Origin: Streptomyces kaniharaensis
GTDB taxonomy: Bacteria > Actinomycetota > Actinomycetes > Streptomycetales > Streptomycetaceae
Length of the DNA stretch: 64,000 nt
Direction of reading: 5' to 3'
NCBI RefSeq assembly: GCF_009569385.1
Contig: NZ_WBOF01000001.1
Coordinates: 1,798,001-1,862,000, forward strand
Below are positions 1-9,337 of the stretch, in pieces; the first letter of the stretch is position 1, and each line of letters starts with the position of its first letter. The translations under genes were made by a program, and so were the position numbers. Below the pieces are notes generated by a model. The model was given only the letters and a program-made list of their open reading frames with translations. It was not told the origin of the DNA and ran no database searches.

Positions 1-847
1 CGGGCGTCGCGCCGATCAGCGGCAGCCGCAGCGGGCCGGCCGGCAGCCCCTGGAGGCCCAGCGCCGCCTTGGCGAGGATCACGCCCTGCGTGCGGAACAT
101 ACCGCTGAACACGGGAAGCAGGCCCTGGTGGATCGCCGTGGCCTTGGCCACATCACCCGACAGGTAGGCCTCGATCATCGCCCGCAGCTCGCCGGCGACG
201 ACGTGCCCGACGACGCTGACCACGCCGACGGCTCCGACCGACAGCAGCGGCAGGTTGAGGATGTCGTCCCCGGAGTACCAGGCGAGGTCGGACCGGGCGA
301 TGGCCCAGGCCGCGGCGCCGAGGTCGCCCTTGGCGTCCTTGTTGGCGACGATCCGCGGGTGCTCCCCGAGGCGGACCAGCGTCTCGTGGCCCAGCGCGAC
401 ACCGCTGCGGCCCGGGATGTCGTACAGCATGACCGGCAGCCCGGTGGCGTCGGCGATCTCGACCGTGTGCCGGTACAGGCCCTCCTGCGGGGGCTTGCTG
501 TAGTACGGCGTGACGACCAGCAGGCCGTGGGCTCCCGCGGCCTCGGCCTGGCGGGCCAGCTCGACGCTGTGGTGGGTGTCGTTGGTGCCGACGCCGGCCA
601 CCACGTGGGCGCGGTCTCCCACGGCCTCCACGACGGCGCGGACCAGCTGCGCCTTCTCGGTGTCGCTGGTGGTCGGGGACTCCCCGGTGGTGCCGTTGAC
701 GACGAGTCCGTCGTTGCCGGAGTCGACGAGGTGCGTGGCGAGGCGCTGGGCGCCGTCGAGGTCGAGTCGGCCGTCGGCGGTGAACGGGGTGACCATCGCG
801 GTCAGGACCCGGCCGAACGGCGTCTGGGGGGTGGAGGTCGGAGCCAT
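1..847 (-). CDS. dapA: 4-hydroxy-tetrahydrodipicolinate synthase (partial, 3' end cut by window)
   Basis: Condenses pyruvate with aspartate semialdehyde, the first committed step of lysine/diaminopimelate synthesis in the cytoplasm. The visible 282 codons begin at an ATG at 847 (MAPTSTPQTPFGR) and show the family hallmarks: the GTTGESPTT pyruvate-binding loop near residue 50, the catalytic tyrosine in YDIPGRSGV and the Schiff-base lysine in ANKDAKGD. Usual family length is about 295-300 residues, so only some 15-20 C-terminal residues fall outside the window. It lies downstream of thyX on the same strand, with a strong hairpin (958-1003) between them, so it probably has its own promoter. dapB of the same pathway is three genes upstream. 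Identification is secure; the product ending is not visible. Confidence 0.95.
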   Translation of the reverse strand, partial: MAPTSTPQTPFGRVLTAMVTPFTADGRLDLDGAQRLATHLVDSGNDGLVVNGTTGESPTTSDTEKAQLVRAVVEAVGDRAHVVAGVGTNDTHHSVELARQAEAAGAHGLLVVTPYYSKPPQEGLYRHTVEIADATGLPVMLYDIPGRSGVALGHETLVRLGEHPRIVANKDAKGDLGAAAWAIARSDLAWYSGDDILNLPLLSVGAVGVVSVVGHVVAGELRAMIEAYLSGDVAKATAIHQGLLPVFSGMFRTQGVILAKAALGLQGLPAGPLRLPLIGATP

Positions 848-957
848 GCGTCCAAAACTACTCGTAGGCGGTGGGGCGGTATCCACACCGGTCCAGGGTT
901 CGGACAGGGACACGGGCGCTGAGCGGCCGAAACAGGGGGCGGCAGAGCCGGAACATG

Positions 958-1003
958 GGATTCCGGTGCTGCCCGCTCGGGGGTTCAGGCAGCACCGGAA
1001 TCC
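958..1003 (-). terminator. Hairpin terminator after thyX
   Basis: A perfect 16-bp stem (958-973 with 988-1003) closes a 14-nt loop in the thyX-dapA gap. There is no U-tract, as is common for Streptomyces terminators. A smaller 6-bp hairpin (1023-1039) sits nearer thyX. Confidence 0.7.
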
Positions 1004-1085
1004 GTGTTCACGAATGTAGGGAGCGGCTAGAAAAGCCGCAATCCAGACATGCCAGACACCCGGCCCATATGCTCATCGCCCCAGG

Positions 1086-1817
1086 TCAGGGGGCGACCCG
1101 GCCGTGCTTCTCGAAGGCCGCATGGGTGAGCGGCATGAGCTGCGCCCACTGCTCCTCCATCTGCTCGGCGACCATCTCGATCTCGCGCTGCGGGAAGGAC
1201 GGCACGGCCGAGTTCTCCCGCTTGGTCCGCAGCGACAGGAAGTGCATCAGCGAACGGGAGTTGCAGGTCGCGTACATCGAGGAGAACAGGCCGACCGGCA
1301 GCACCGCGCGCGCCACCTCGCGGGCCACACCGGCCGCCAGCATCTCCTGGTAGCGGGCGTACGCCTCGCGGTACGCGGCCTCCATCGCCTCGGTGGTGGT
1401 CCGGTGCTGCTCGGGGCTGCCCTCGACGAACTCGTAGCGGCCGGGGCGGCCCTGCTGGACCAGTTTGCGGTCCTCGGCCGGCACGTAGAAGACCGGCTCC
1501 AGCTCGCGGTAGCGGCCGGACTCCTCGTTGTACGACCAGCCGCTGCGGTGCCGGTGGAACTCGCGGAACACGAAGATCGGCGCGCTGATGAAGAAGGTCA
1601 TCGAGTTGTGCTCGAACGGCGTGCCGTGCCGGTCGCGCATCAGGAAGTTGATCAGGCCCTTGGACTTCTCCGGGTCCTGCTGGAGCGCCTCCAGGGACTG
1701 CTCCCCCGCGGTCGAGACGCGGGCCGCCCAGATGACGTCCGAGTCGGCGGCGGCGCTGCGGACCAGCTCCACCGTCACATCGCCGCGGAACCGGGGGGCC
1801 GTCGTATCGTCGCTCAC
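1086..1817 (-). CDS. thyX: FAD-dependent thymidylate synthase
   Basis: Makes dTMP from dUMP using methylene-tetrahydrofolate and FAD/NADPH, working as a cytoplasmic homotetramer. The 243-residue product carries the ThyX signature: RHR at residues 89-91, then SYNEESGRYR with the motif serine at 100. Eight residues separate RHR from the serine, the longer of the two spacings (RHRX7-8S) known in this family. The start is GTG at 1817, which overlaps the TGA of the upstream membrane-protein gene (GTGA), so translation is probably coupled. Many actinobacteria carry thyX together with, or instead of, thyA; whether thyA is present elsewhere cannot be seen here. Confidence 0.95.
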   Translation of the reverse strand: MSDDTTAPRFRGDVTVELVRSAAADSDVIWAARVSTAGEQSLEALQQDPEKSKGLINFLMRDRHGTPFEHNSMTFFISAPIFVFREFHRHRSGWSYNEESGRYRELEPVFYVPAEDRKLVQQGRPGRYEFVEGSPEQHRTTTEAMEAAYREAYARYQEMLAAGVAREVARAVLPVGLFSSMYATCNSRSLMHFLSLRTKRENSAVPSFPQREIEMVAEQMEEQWAQLMPLTHAAFEKHGRVAP

Positions 1818-2272
1818 GCGTTACTCCTTGCGGGTTCGGTGCTGTGCAGCCGGATGGCGTGCTGCATGGTCTTGCGGGCGCGCGGGGTGTCGCCGGCGTC
1901 GGCGTACGCCACCGCCAGCCGGAACCAGACCCGCCAGTCGCCGGGCGCGGCCTCCGCCTCGGCCTGGCGGCGGGCGAACACCGCGTCGGCCGAGGCCCGG
2001 TCGATCCGCCCGCCGGTGCTGCGCTTCAGCTCGTCCACCGGCAGGCCGCCCTCGGCCTCCAGTTCCCGGGCCAGACGCTCGCTGGCCCGGCCGAAGCGGA
2101 CGGTCTGGCGCAGGAACCAGACACCGATCACCGGGATGACGAAGGCGCAGATCCCGATGCCGATGCCGAGCGGCTTGCCGGTGGCGACGAGCTGGACGCC
2201 CTCGCCCACGCAGATCAGGGCGACCATCAGCAGCACGCCGGACAGGACGAAGAAGCCGGTACGAGAGGTCAT
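1814..2272 (-). CDS. Small membrane protein with TPR-like tail
   Basis: A 152-residue protein of unknown function. Two hydrophobic segments (about residues 7-29 and 35-55) are followed by a charged cytoplasmic-looking helix and a C-terminal helical pair (WRVWFRLAVAYADAGDTPRARK) that resembles one tetratricopeptide unit. It lies 25 bp downstream of dapB and its stop overlaps the thyX start by GTGA, so it is a middle gene of the dapB-to-thyX operon. The context gives no firm functional clue. Codon use in the frame looks genuine (almost all third positions G or C). It is unlikely to be a transporter given its size; a scaffold or assembly role is only a guess. Confidence 0.8.
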   Translation of the reverse strand: MTSRTGFFVLSGVLLMVALICVGEGVQLVATGKPLGIGIGICAFVIPVIGVWFLRQTVRFGRASERLARELEAEGGLPVDELKRSTGGRIDRASADAVFARRQAEAEAAPGDWRVWFRLAVAYADAGDTPRARKTMQHAIRLHSTEPARSNA

Positions 2273-2297
2273 CGGCCGCTCCCAACAACGAGCACGG

Positions 2298-3044
2298 TCA
2301 CAGGTCCAGGAAGTGTTCGAGGCCGAAGGTCAGCCCCGGGTGGTCGACGACCTTGCGGGCACCCAGCAGGATGCCCGGCATGAAGCTGCTGTGGTGCAGC
2401 GAGTCGTGCCGGATGGTGAGCGTCTCGCCGGTGTCGCCGAACATCACCTGCTGGTGGGCGAGCAGGCCGCGCAGCCGGACGGCGTGCACCGGCACCCCGT
2501 CCACGTCGGCGCCGCGCGCGCCGGGCAGGCCGTGGGTGGTCGGGTCCTGCTGCGGCGGGCGGCCGGCCTCGGCCCGGGCTGCGGCGATCAGCTGGGCGGT
2601 GCGGGTGGCGGTGCCGCTGGGGGCGTCGGCCTTGCGGTCGTGGTGGAGCTCGACGACCTCGACCGACTCGAAGTACCGGGCGGCCATCTGGGAGAACTTC
2701 ATGCCGAGGATCGCGCCGATGGAGAAGTTCGGCGCGATGAGCAGGCCGAGCTCCGGTGCCTCGGTCAGCCAGCCGCGGACGGTGGCGAGCCGCTCGTCCG
2801 TCCAGCCGGTGGTGCCGGTGACCACGTGGATGCCGTGGTGCAGGCAGTAGTCGAGGTTGCCCATCACCGAGTCCGGGTGGGTCAGTTCGACGGCGACCTG
2901 CGCCCCGGCCTCGGTCAGCTCCTCCGGCCGGGACCCGCGGCCGAGGGTGGCGACCAGTTCCATGTCCGGCGCGGCCTCGACGGCCTTGACGGCCTCGGAG
3001 CCGATCCGGCCCTTGGCGCCGATCACGGCGACACGCAGCGTCAT
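2298..3044 (-). CDS. dapB: 4-hydroxy-tetrahydrodipicolinate reductase
   Basis: Reduces dihydrodipicolinate with NAD(P)H, the second step of the diaminopimelate/lysine branch begun by DapA. The 248-residue product opens with the nucleotide-binding loop VIGAKGRIG. It has the catalytic segment ELHHDRKADAPSGTA, containing the paired histidines and lysine, and ends with the usual C-terminal tetramerisation region. I place the start at the ATG at 3044 because GAGAGGA lies 9 nt upstream. A GTG at 3062 in the same frame overlaps the stop of the M16 peptidase gene (GTGA) but would place this ribosome-binding sequence inside the gene. Tight spacing with both neighbours indicates an operon. Confidence 0.95.
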   Translation of the reverse strand: MTLRVAVIGAKGRIGSEAVKAVEAAPDMELVATLGRGSRPEELTEAGAQVAVELTHPDSVMGNLDYCLHHGIHVVTGTTGWTDERLATVRGWLTEAPELGLLIAPNFSIGAILGMKFSQMAARYFESVEVVELHHDRKADAPSGTATRTAQLIAAARAEAGRPPQQDPTTHGLPGARGADVDGVPVHAVRLRGLLAHQQVMFGDTGETLTIRHDSLHHSSFMPGILLGARKVVDHPGLTFGLEHFLDL

Positions 3045-3058
3045 AGCGAAACGTCCTC

Positions 3059-4411
3059 TCACACCAGCAGATCGGCGAGCTTGGCCGCCCGCTTGTCGTT
3101 GACCGGGCCGATCAGCGCCAGCGACGGCCGGTACGCACCCAGCACATCACGGGCGACCGCCCGGACGTCGTCCAGGGTCACGGCCGCGATCCGGGCCAGC
3201 ATGTCGTCCACCGACAGGTGGTGCCCGTAGCTGAGCTCGGCCTTGCCGATCCGGTTCATCAGCGAGCCGGTGTCCTCCATGCCGAGCACGGTGGAGCCGG
3301 AGATCTGGCCGATCGCGCGCTGCAGCTCCTCCTCGGTGATGCCCTCGGCGACCACCTTGGCCAGCTCCGCGCGGCAGATTCGCAGCACCTCCTCGACGCG
3401 CTTGGGCTGGCAGCCGGCGTAGATGCCGAACAGGCCGCTGTCCGCGTAGGACGAGGAGTACGAGTACACCGAGTAGGCCAGGCCGCGCTTCTCGCGGATC
3501 TCCTGGAACAGCCGGGAGCTCATCCCGCCGCCGAGGGCCGCGTTGAGCACGCCCATCGCCCAGCGGCGCTCGTCGTGCCGCGGCACGCCGGGCACGCCCA
3601 GCACCAGGTGGGCCTGCTCGGTGGCGCGGTTGAGCACCTCGACCCTGCCGGCCGTGCGCAGCGCCTTGACGCCGCGCCGGGCCTCGGCGGGGGCGGCGGA
3701 GGAGCGGGCCAGGACGGGGGCGAAGGCCTGCTCGACCTGCTTGACCACCTTGCGGTGGTCGAGGTTGCCGGCCGCGGCCACGACCAGGTGCTCGGGCCGG
3801 TAGCGGCGGTGGTAGAAGCCGGCGATCTGGTCCCGGGTGAGCGTCTTGATGGTCTCCTGGGTGCCGAGGATCGGGCGGCCGAGCGGGCCGCTGCCGTAGA
3901 TCACCTTGGCGAACAGGTCGTGCACCACGTCGCCCGGGTCGTCCTCGGCCATCGCCATCTCCTCGAGGATGACGCCGCGCTCGGCCTCGACGTCCTCGGT
4001 GCGGATCAGCGAGCCGGTGAGCATGTCGCAGACCACGTCGATGGCCAGCGGCAGGTCGGTGTCCAGCACCCGGGCGTAGTAGCAGGTGTTCTCCTTCGCG
4101 GTGAAGGCGTTCATCTCGCCGCCGACCGCGTCCAGGGCAGCCGAGATGTCCAGCGCGCTGCGCCGCTCGGTGCCCTTGAAGAGCAGGTGCTCCAGGTAGT
4201 GGGTGGCGCCGTTCAGCTGCGGGGTCTCGTCCCGCGAGCCGACGCCGACCCAGATGCCGAAGGTCGCGGAGCGCACCGTCGGCAGGGTCTCGGTGACGAC
4301 CCGCAGGCCGCCGGGGAGGACGGTGCGGCGCACCGTGCCGGCGCCGTCGACGCCCTTGAGCAGGGTCCGGGTGGTGCCGGGACGCTGCTTTACCGCCGGG
4401 GCCTGGGCCAC
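3059..4411 (-). CDS. M16 family zinc metallopeptidase (insulinase/processing-peptidase type)
   Basis: A cytoplasmic zinc protease of the pitrilysin/mitochondrial-processing-peptidase-like M16B class; its physiological substrate is unknown. With the start chosen here it has 450 residues. The inverted zinc motif HYLEH is at residues 71-75 and the distal ligand segment EAERGVILEEM lies about 75 residues later. The second lobe carries the family sequence SSRLFQEIREKRGLAYSV. I prefer GTG at 4411 because GGAGG sits 8 nt upstream; in-frame ATG (4450) and TTG (4456) starts lack any visible ribosome-binding sequence. It lies between pnp and dapB, a long-conserved neighbourhood in Streptomyces. A GC hairpin separates it from pnp, so read-through or a promoter near 4450 is needed. 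Confidence 0.9.
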   Translation of the reverse strand: MAQAPAVKQRPGTTRTLLKGVDGAGTVRRTVLPGGLRVVTETLPTVRSATFGIWVGVGSRDETPQLNGATHYLEHLLFKGTERRSALDISAALDAVGGEMNAFTAKENTCYYARVLDTDLPLAIDVVCDMLTGSLIRTEDVEAERGVILEEMAMAEDDPGDVVHDLFAKVIYGSGPLGRPILGTQETIKTLTRDQIAGFYHRRYRPEHLVVAAAGNLDHRKVVKQVEQAFAPVLARSSAAPAEARRGVKALRTAGRVEVLNRATEQAHLVLGVPGVPRHDERRWAMGVLNAALGGGMSSRLFQEIREKRGLAYSVYSYSSSYADSGLFGIYAGCQPKRVEEVLRICRAELAKVVAEGITEEELQRAIGQISGSTVLGMEDTGSLMNRIGKAELSYGHHLSVDDMLARIAAVTLDDVRAVARDVLGAYRPSLALIGPVNDKRAAKLADLLV

Positions 4412-4462
4412 GGGGGGTACCTCCGTAGGAAGACGCGCGTACGAACGCATGAACAACAGGGT

Positions 4463-4495
4463 GCGGCCCGCACGCCGGGGAGGCGTACGGGCCGC
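4463..4495 (-). terminator. Hairpin terminator after pnp
   Basis: A 14-bp stem with one mismatch and a 5-nt loop (4463-4476 with 4482-4495) begins about 20 nt past the pnp stop codon. There is no U-run. It may attenuate rather than fully stop transcription into the M16 peptidase gene. Confidence 0.65.
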
Positions 4496-4516
4496 AAGGG
4501 GTCAGCTAGCGGCGCT

Positions 4517-6724
4517 TCACTCGGAAGCGGCCTCGCCGCCCTCCTCGCCCTCGATGACCGGGATCAGGGAGAGCTTGCCGCGCGGGTCGATCTCGGCGAT
4601 CTCGACCTGGACCTTGGCGCCGACCGCGAGCACGTCCTCGACGTTCTCCACGCGCTTGCCACCGGCGAGCTTGCGGATCTGCGAGATGTGCAGCAGGCCG
4701 TCCTTGCCCGGCATGAGCGACACGAACGCACCGAAGGTCGTGGTCTTGACCACGGTACCCAGGTAGCGCTCGCCGACCTCCGGCATGGTCGGGTTGGCGA
4801 TCTGGTTGATCGTGGTGCGGGCGGCCTCGGCGGCCGGGCCGTCGGCGGCACCGATGTAGATGGTGCCGTCGTCCTCGATCGTGATCTCGGCGCCGGTGTC
4901 CTCCTGGATCTGGTTGATCATCTTGCCCTTGGGGCCGATGACCTCACCGATCTTGTCCACCGGGATCTTGATGGTGATGATGCGCGGCGCGTTGGGGGAC
5001 ATCTCGTCCGGGGAGTCGATGGCCTCGTTCATCACGTCGAGGATGTGCAGGCGGGCGTCGCGGGCCTGCTTCAGCGCGGCGGCGAGCACCGACGCCGGGA
5101 TGCCGTTGAGCTTGGTGTCCAGCTGGAGGGCGGTGACGAAGTTGCGGGTACCGGCGACCTTGAAGTCCATGTCGCCGTACGCGTCCTCGGCGCCGAGGAT
5201 GTCGGTCAGCGCGACGTAGTGGGTCTCACCGTCGATCTCCTGCGAGATCAGGCCCATGGCGATACCGGCGACGGCGGCCTTCAGCGGCACACCGGCGTTC
5301 AGCAGCGACATGGTGGAGGCGCAGACCGAGCCCATCGAGGTGGAGCCGTTGGAGCCGAGCGCCTCGGAGACCTGGCGGATGGCGTACGGGAACTCCTCGC
5401 GGGTGGGCAGCACCGGCAGGATGGCGCGCTCGGCCAGGGCGCCGTGGCCGATCTCGCGGCGCTTGGGCGAGCCCACGCGGCCGGTCTCGCCGACCGAGTA
5501 CGGCGGGAAGTTGTAGTTGTGCATGTAGCGGCGGCGCGTCTCCGGGGAGAGCGTGTCGAGCTGCTGCTCCATGCGCAGCATGTTCAGCGTGGTGACGCCC
5601 AGGATCTGGGTCTCGCCGCGCTCGAACAGGGCCGAACCGTGGACGCGCGGGATGGCCTCGACCTCGGCGGCCAGGGTGCGGATGTCGGTGACGCCGCGGC
5701 CGTCGATGCGGATCTTGTCCTTGATGACGCGCTCGCGGACGATCTTCTTGGTCAGCGCGTTGTAGGCGGCGCTGATCTCCTTCTCCCGGCCCTCGAACTC
5801 GGGCAGCAGCTTCTCGCCGGCCAGCGCCTTGACGCGGTCCAGCTCGTTGTTGCGCTCCTGCTTGCCCGCGATGGTGAGGGCCTGGGCCAGCTCGTCCTTG
5901 ACGGCGGCGGTCAGCGCGGCGAGGACGTCGTCCTGATAGTCCAGGAAGACCGGGAACTCGCCGGTGGGCTTGGCGGCCTGGGCGGCCAGCTGCGACTGCG
6001 CGGCGCACAGCACCTTGATGAACGGCTTGGCGGCGTCGAGACCGGCGGCCACGACCTCCTCGGTCGGCGCCTCGGCGCCGCCCTCGACCAGCTTGATGGT
6101 CTTGTCGGTGGCCTCGGCCTCGACCATCATGATCGCGACGTCGCCGTCCGGCAGGACGCGACCGGCGACGACCATGTCGAAGACGGCCGACTCCAGCTCG
6201 CTGTGGGTCGGGAAGGCGACCCACTGGCCCTTGATCAGCGCGACGCGCACGCCGCCGATCGGGCCGGAGAACGGCAGGCCCGCCAGCTGGGTGGAGGCGG
6301 ACGCGGCGTTGATGGCGACCACGTCGTACAGGTGGTCGGGGTTGAGCGCCATCACGGTGACGACGACCTGGACCTCGTTGCGCAGGCCCTTGACGAAGGA
6401 CGGGCGCAGCGGGCGGTCGATCAGGCGGCAGGTGAGGACCGCGTCCTCGGAGGGCCGGCCCTCGCGACGGAAGAACGAGCCGGGGATGCGGCCCGCGGCG
6501 TACATCCGCTCCTCGACGTCCACGGTCAGCGGGAAGAAGTCGAAGTGCTCCTTCGGCTGCTTGGACGCGCTGGTGGCCGACAGCACCATGGTGTCGTCGT
6601 CCAGGTAGGCCACGGCGGAGCCGGCGGCCTGGCGGGCCAGGCGGCCCGTCTCGAAGCGGATGGTACGGGTGCCGAAGGAACCGTTGTCGATCACGGCCTC
6701 GGCGTAGAACACGTTCTCTTCCAC
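4517..6724 (-). CDS. pnp: Polynucleotide phosphorylase / guanosine pentaphosphate synthetase
   Basis: A 3'-to-5' phosphorolytic exoribonuclease and RNA-tailing enzyme; the Streptomyces protein was first described as guanosine pentaphosphate synthetase I. The 735-residue product has two RNase PH-like domains (about 1-240 and 330-560), including the RGQTQILG-like segment [14 protein letters not shown]. These are followed by a KH domain ([20 protein letters not shown]) and an S1 domain ([20 protein letters not shown]). The start is GTG at 6724 ([18 protein letters not shown]), with GAGGAG 9 nt upstream; longer in-frame extensions are not coding-like. rpsO lies upstream across a 458-bp hairpin-rich spacer, the arrangement in which RNase III processing of an rpsO-pnp transcript is known in Streptomyces. 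Confidence 0.97.
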   Translation of the reverse strand: MEENVFYAEAVIDNGSFGTRTIRFETGRLARQAAGSAVAYLDDDTMVLSATSASKQPKEHFDFFPLTVDVEERMYAAGRIPGSFFRREGRPSEDAVLTCRLIDRPLRPSFVKGLRNEVQVVVTVMALNPDHLYDVVAINAASASTQLAGLPFSGPIGGVRVALIKGQWVAFPTHSELESAVFDMVVAGRVLPDGDVAIMMVEAEATDKTIKLVEGGAEAPTEEVVAAGLDAAKPFIKVLCAAQSQLAAQAAKPTGEFPVFLDYQDDVLAALTAAVKDELAQALTIAGKQERNNELDRVKALAGEKLLPEFEGREKEISAAYNALTKKIVRERVIKDKIRIDGRGVTDIRTLAAEVEAIPRVHGSALFERGETQILGVTTLNMLRMEQQLDTLSPETRRRYMHNYNFPPYSVGETGRVGSPKRREIGHGALAERAILPVLPTREEFPYAIRQVSEALGSNGSTSMGSVCASTMSLLNAGVPLKAAVAGIAMGLISQEIDGETHYVALTDILGAEDAYGDMDFKVAGTRNFVTALQLDTKLNGIPASVLAAALKQARDARLHILDVMNEAIDSPDEMSPNAPRIITIKIPVDKIGEVIGPKGKMINQIQEDTGAEITIEDDGTIYIGAADGPAAEAARTTINQIANPTMPEVGERYLGTVVKTTTFGAFVSLMPGKDGLLHISQIRKLAGGKRVENVEDVLAVGAKVQVEIAEIDPRGKLSLIPVIEGEEGGEAASE

Positions 6725-6842
6725 CTGGAAGATCTCCTCTTTCGTACGTCTCCGGGAGAGCGTCCCCGCGCATTGCCTGCCGGTTGGCCCTGGCCCTCCC
6801 GGTCGGGGAGGGCGGCAGTCGGGCCGGTCTTCGATCGAAGCC

Positions 6843-6879
6843 TCCGGGGTGCCCCGCTCGTCTGCGGGGCTTCCGGGGG
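6843..6879 (-). promoter_or_regulatory. Leader hairpin upstream of pnp
   Basis: An inner perfect stem (6851-6857/6864-6870, 6-nt loop) is flanked by CCGG-rich arms that pair imperfectly. It lies about 120-155 nt upstream of the pnp start and is a candidate RNase III processing stem for autoregulation. Confidence 0.4.
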
Positions 6880-7140
6880 CCACTACCGAGGACCGGCGCC
6901 TCACGGCTGCCGGGCCGGGACGGGCGGTCCGCGTCTGGACGCTCTCTCGGATGCGGGCGGCTTCCGTTTGAAGCCTTCGGCCCGCTGGGGGGTTGGGGTC
7001 CTTCTGCCTGGGTGGCGCGCTGGTGCGCCATCACCCGGCATGCCCACAACCCTACGGTGCAATCCTCGGCCACCTGGGGAGGTGCGCGCGAGTTGTTATG
7101 CCCGGGTGCCGCGGTTCATCGCGCCGCGGCATACGCGCGA

Positions 7141-7171
7141 GGGGCGGCTCCCCGGTGTGGGGAGCCGCCCC
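7141..7171 (-). terminator. Hairpin terminator after rpsO
   Basis: A perfect 13-bp stem with a 5-nt loop starts 11 nt past the rpsO stop codon. It is the strongest palindrome in the spacer. Confidence 0.75.
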
Positions 7172-7182
7172 GAGCGGCGTTC

Positions 7183-7473
7183 TCAGCGGGCGCCGCCGGC
7201 GGCACCGCGGCGGATGCCCAGACGGTCGACGAGCGTACGGAAGCGCTCGATGTCCTTCTTGGCCAGGTACTGCAGCAGGCGGCGACGCTGGCCGACCAGG
7301 ATCAGCAGACCACGACGCGAGTGGTGGTCGTGCTTGTGGGCCTTGAGGTGCTCGGTCAGGTCCGAGATGCGGCGGGAGAGCATGGCCACCTGGACCTCGG
7401 GGGAGCCGGTGTCGCCCTCCTTGGTGCCGAACTCGGCGATGATCTGCTTCTTGACGTCAGAGGCGAGAGCCAC
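7183..7473 (-). CDS. rpsO: 30S ribosomal protein S15
   Basis: Binds 16S rRNA at the three-way junction of the central domain and helps assemble the 30S platform. The 96-residue product shows the conserved core [17 protein letters not shown], the loop [12 protein letters not shown] and the C-terminal helix [12 protein letters not shown]. About six residues (GAAGGAR) extend past the usual 89-residue end. The start is GTG at 7473, with AAGGAG 6 nt upstream, rather than longer in-frame extensions that read as non-coding. It is followed by a terminator and then by pnp, the classic rpsO-pnp pairing. Confidence 0.97.
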   Translation of the reverse strand: MALASDVKKQIIAEFGTKEGDTGSPEVQVAMLSRRISDLTEHLKAHKHDHHSRRGLLILVGQRRRLLQYLAKKDIERFRTLVDRLGIRRGAAGGAR

Positions 7474-7644
7474 TGCAACTCCTTCAGGGTCTACCGAGCG
7501 GTCCTGGTCGACAACACAGGACTCATCGAGAACTCGGTGTCGTGACGAGCGCGGCCGGCGGTCTGCGACCCACCGGGGGCGGACACACGGCTGCGCTCGA
7601 AGGCCAAGCGTACCAGTGCCGCCCACCCGGGCCGTCGGCGGTGC

Positions 7645-9096
7645 TCAGCCGGTCACGCCGCGCACCAGACGGTAGACGTTCAGGACGGCGAGGGCCAGCG
7701 GGACGAGGGCGATCAGGGTGAGGCCGTCGACGAGGTCCAGGATGCGTCCCCAGAACGGGGAGACGCCGAGTCGGGGCACCACGAGGGCGATCGCGGCGAG
7801 CACCGCGGCGCCGAAGGCGATGGCGCAGGCCAGCCAGACGGTGCGCAGGTCGACGTCGGTTGGGCCGGCGGCGGCGCGGATGAACCGCGGGGTGTGCAGC
7901 GCCAGGCCGGCGATCAGCAGCGAGAGGCCGAGCAGCCCTGCGACGGTGAGGGCGAGGACCTGCGAGGTGTAGCGGAACAGTCGGGCCCGCAGCATGATGG
8001 CGAGGCCGATCACGAGCGCGAGGAGTTCGGGGAAGGCCTCGTCGGTGAAGCCGAGCACCGCGCAGGCGCCGGCGGCGACCGCGGCGCAGCCGCCGACGAG
8101 GCCGACCAGGACCTCGTGGCCGCGGCGGGCCTGCTGGGCGATCCGCTCGTACTGGACGGTCTCGGCGCGGTTCTCCTCCTCGTGCTCGCGGCTGCGGGTG
8201 CGGGCCTGGCCGGGGGCGCTGAAGCCGACGGGCAGCCGGGCGAAGCGGGCGGACAGCCCGGGGAGGAAGCCGATCGCGGCGACGGCGGTGACGCCGGTGA
8301 CGGCGGCGATGTGGCCGGCCGGGGTGCCGGGCAGCAGGACGGCGGCGAAGCCGGCGAGCGCGCCCGCGGCGGCGGCGACGGCCGCGGCGACGAACACCGC
8401 GTCGCGCTCGGGGAGCAGACCGGCCAGCAGCACGGCGACGACCAGGACGGTGACGCAGCCGGCCAGGAACTGCAGCCGCCCGGGGCCGTCCCCGGCGTGC
8501 GTGGCGGCGAGGATGCCGCTGCCGGCGATCAGGGCGTGCGGCAGTGCGCCGAGGCCGAACGCGAGCGCCGCCCGGGTGTCCCGGTAGACGCGGGCGCGGA
8601 CCCCGGCCAGGGCGGTGAGGACGACGGCGGTGACGCCGGCCAGGATGCCGGGCAGGCCGTGCATGTCATGGCGCAGCGCGGAGCACCAGAGGGCGAAGCC
8701 GAGCAGGGCGAGCAGCACCGTGGCGCCGGACAGCCCGAAGGCCCGCATGAGTTCGGGGCTCCAGAACCGGCGGTCGGCCTCGACGGCAGCGGCGATGGCG
8801 TCGGCGACGTCGTCGTACACGGCGGGCGGGAGGGATTCGGCGAAGGGGCGCAGCGCGAGCAGGTCGCCGTCGCGGACGTGCTGGGCGGCCAGCGACAGGC
8901 TGCTGTCGAGGACGGTGCCGTCCCGGCGGACCAGGTGGAAGCCGGTGGGGGTGCCGTCGGGCTGGGTGGCCCGGGCCAGTCGCAGCACCTCGGGGTAGAC
9001 GTCGGCGAGCGCGAGGTCCTCGGGCAGGGCGACGTCGATCCGGCGGTCGGGGGTGACGACGGTGACCCGGCAGAATCCGGTGGTGGCGGCGTTCAT
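7645..9096 (-). CDS. eccD: Type VII secretion integral membrane protein EccD
   Basis: EccD forms the central membrane channel scaffold of the ESX complex. The 483-residue product has a soluble N-terminal ubiquitin-like domain (about residues 8-85, CRVTVVTPDRRIDVALPEDL) typical of EccD and YukD-like proteins. A linker and about eleven hydrophobic membrane-spanning segments follow from residue 118 to the end. An internal charged cytoplasmic loop (about 292-325) contains RTRSREHEEENRAE. The start is the ATG at 9096, and it diverges from eccC across a 241-bp promoter region. It is the leftmost gene of the type VII cluster. Family assignment is firm from domain order and context. Confidence 0.92.
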   Translation of the reverse strand: MNAATTGFCRVTVVTPDRRIDVALPEDLALADVYPEVLRLARATQPDGTPTGFHLVRRDGTVLDSSLSLAAQHVRDGDLLALRPFAESLPPAVYDDVADAIAAAVEADRRFWSPELMRAFGLSGATVLLALLGFALWCSALRHDMHGLPGILAGVTAVVLTALAGVRARVYRDTRAALAFGLGALPHALIAGSGILAATHAGDGPGRLQFLAGCVTVLVVAVLLAGLLPERDAVFVAAAVAAAAGALAGFAAVLLPGTPAGHIAAVTGVTAVAAIGFLPGLSARFARLPVGFSAPGQARTRSREHEEENRAETVQYERIAQQARRGHEVLVGLVGGCAAVAAGACAVLGFTDEAFPELLALVIGLAIMLRARLFRYTSQVLALTVAGLLGLSLLIAGLALHTPRFIRAAAGPTDVDLRTVWLACAIAFGAAVLAAIALVVPRLGVSPFWGRILDLVDGLTLIALVPLALAVLNVYRLVRGVTG

Positions 9097-9278
9097 GCGC
9101 CCGCCTCGGTCGTTCGACGCACTGGGCGTTCCCCCCTGTTGACGGTGCCGCGGCGAACCCGCCCGGCGCGCCCGCGAGTTGGCGCGGCGTTACCCTACCC
9201 GCTCGGTTCGTGACCGGTGGTGGCGACACCGGGGCGGCCGGAGGGTCCGCGGCTGGCGGAGAGTGCGGGTGCGACCAG

Positions 9279-9284
9279 TAGGAT
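9279..9284 (+). promoter_or_regulatory. Candidate -10 element of eccC
   Basis: TAGGAT matches the Streptomyces housekeeping -10 consensus TAGRRT and lies 53 bp upstream of the eccC start. The best -35 match (CTGGCG at 9253-9258) is poor, with a 20-nt spacer, so an activator or another sigma factor may contribute. Confidence 0.35.
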
Positions 9285-9337
9285 CGGCGCGGCCTGATGC
9301 CGTATTCAGCGATCAACGCCACGGGGTGGGGGGGCGC

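Larger units (their letters stand above)
6725..7182. other. rpsO-pnp intergenic region, 458 bp, hairpin-rich
   Basis: I see no gene here. It holds the rpsO terminator (7141-7171) and the pnp leader, which contains a 7-bp GC stem (6851-6857 with 6864-6870) extended imperfectly on both sides. In Streptomyces coelicolor the comparable spacer carries pnp promoters and RNase III cleavage sites; that is family knowledge, not something visible in the bases. Confidence 0.6.
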
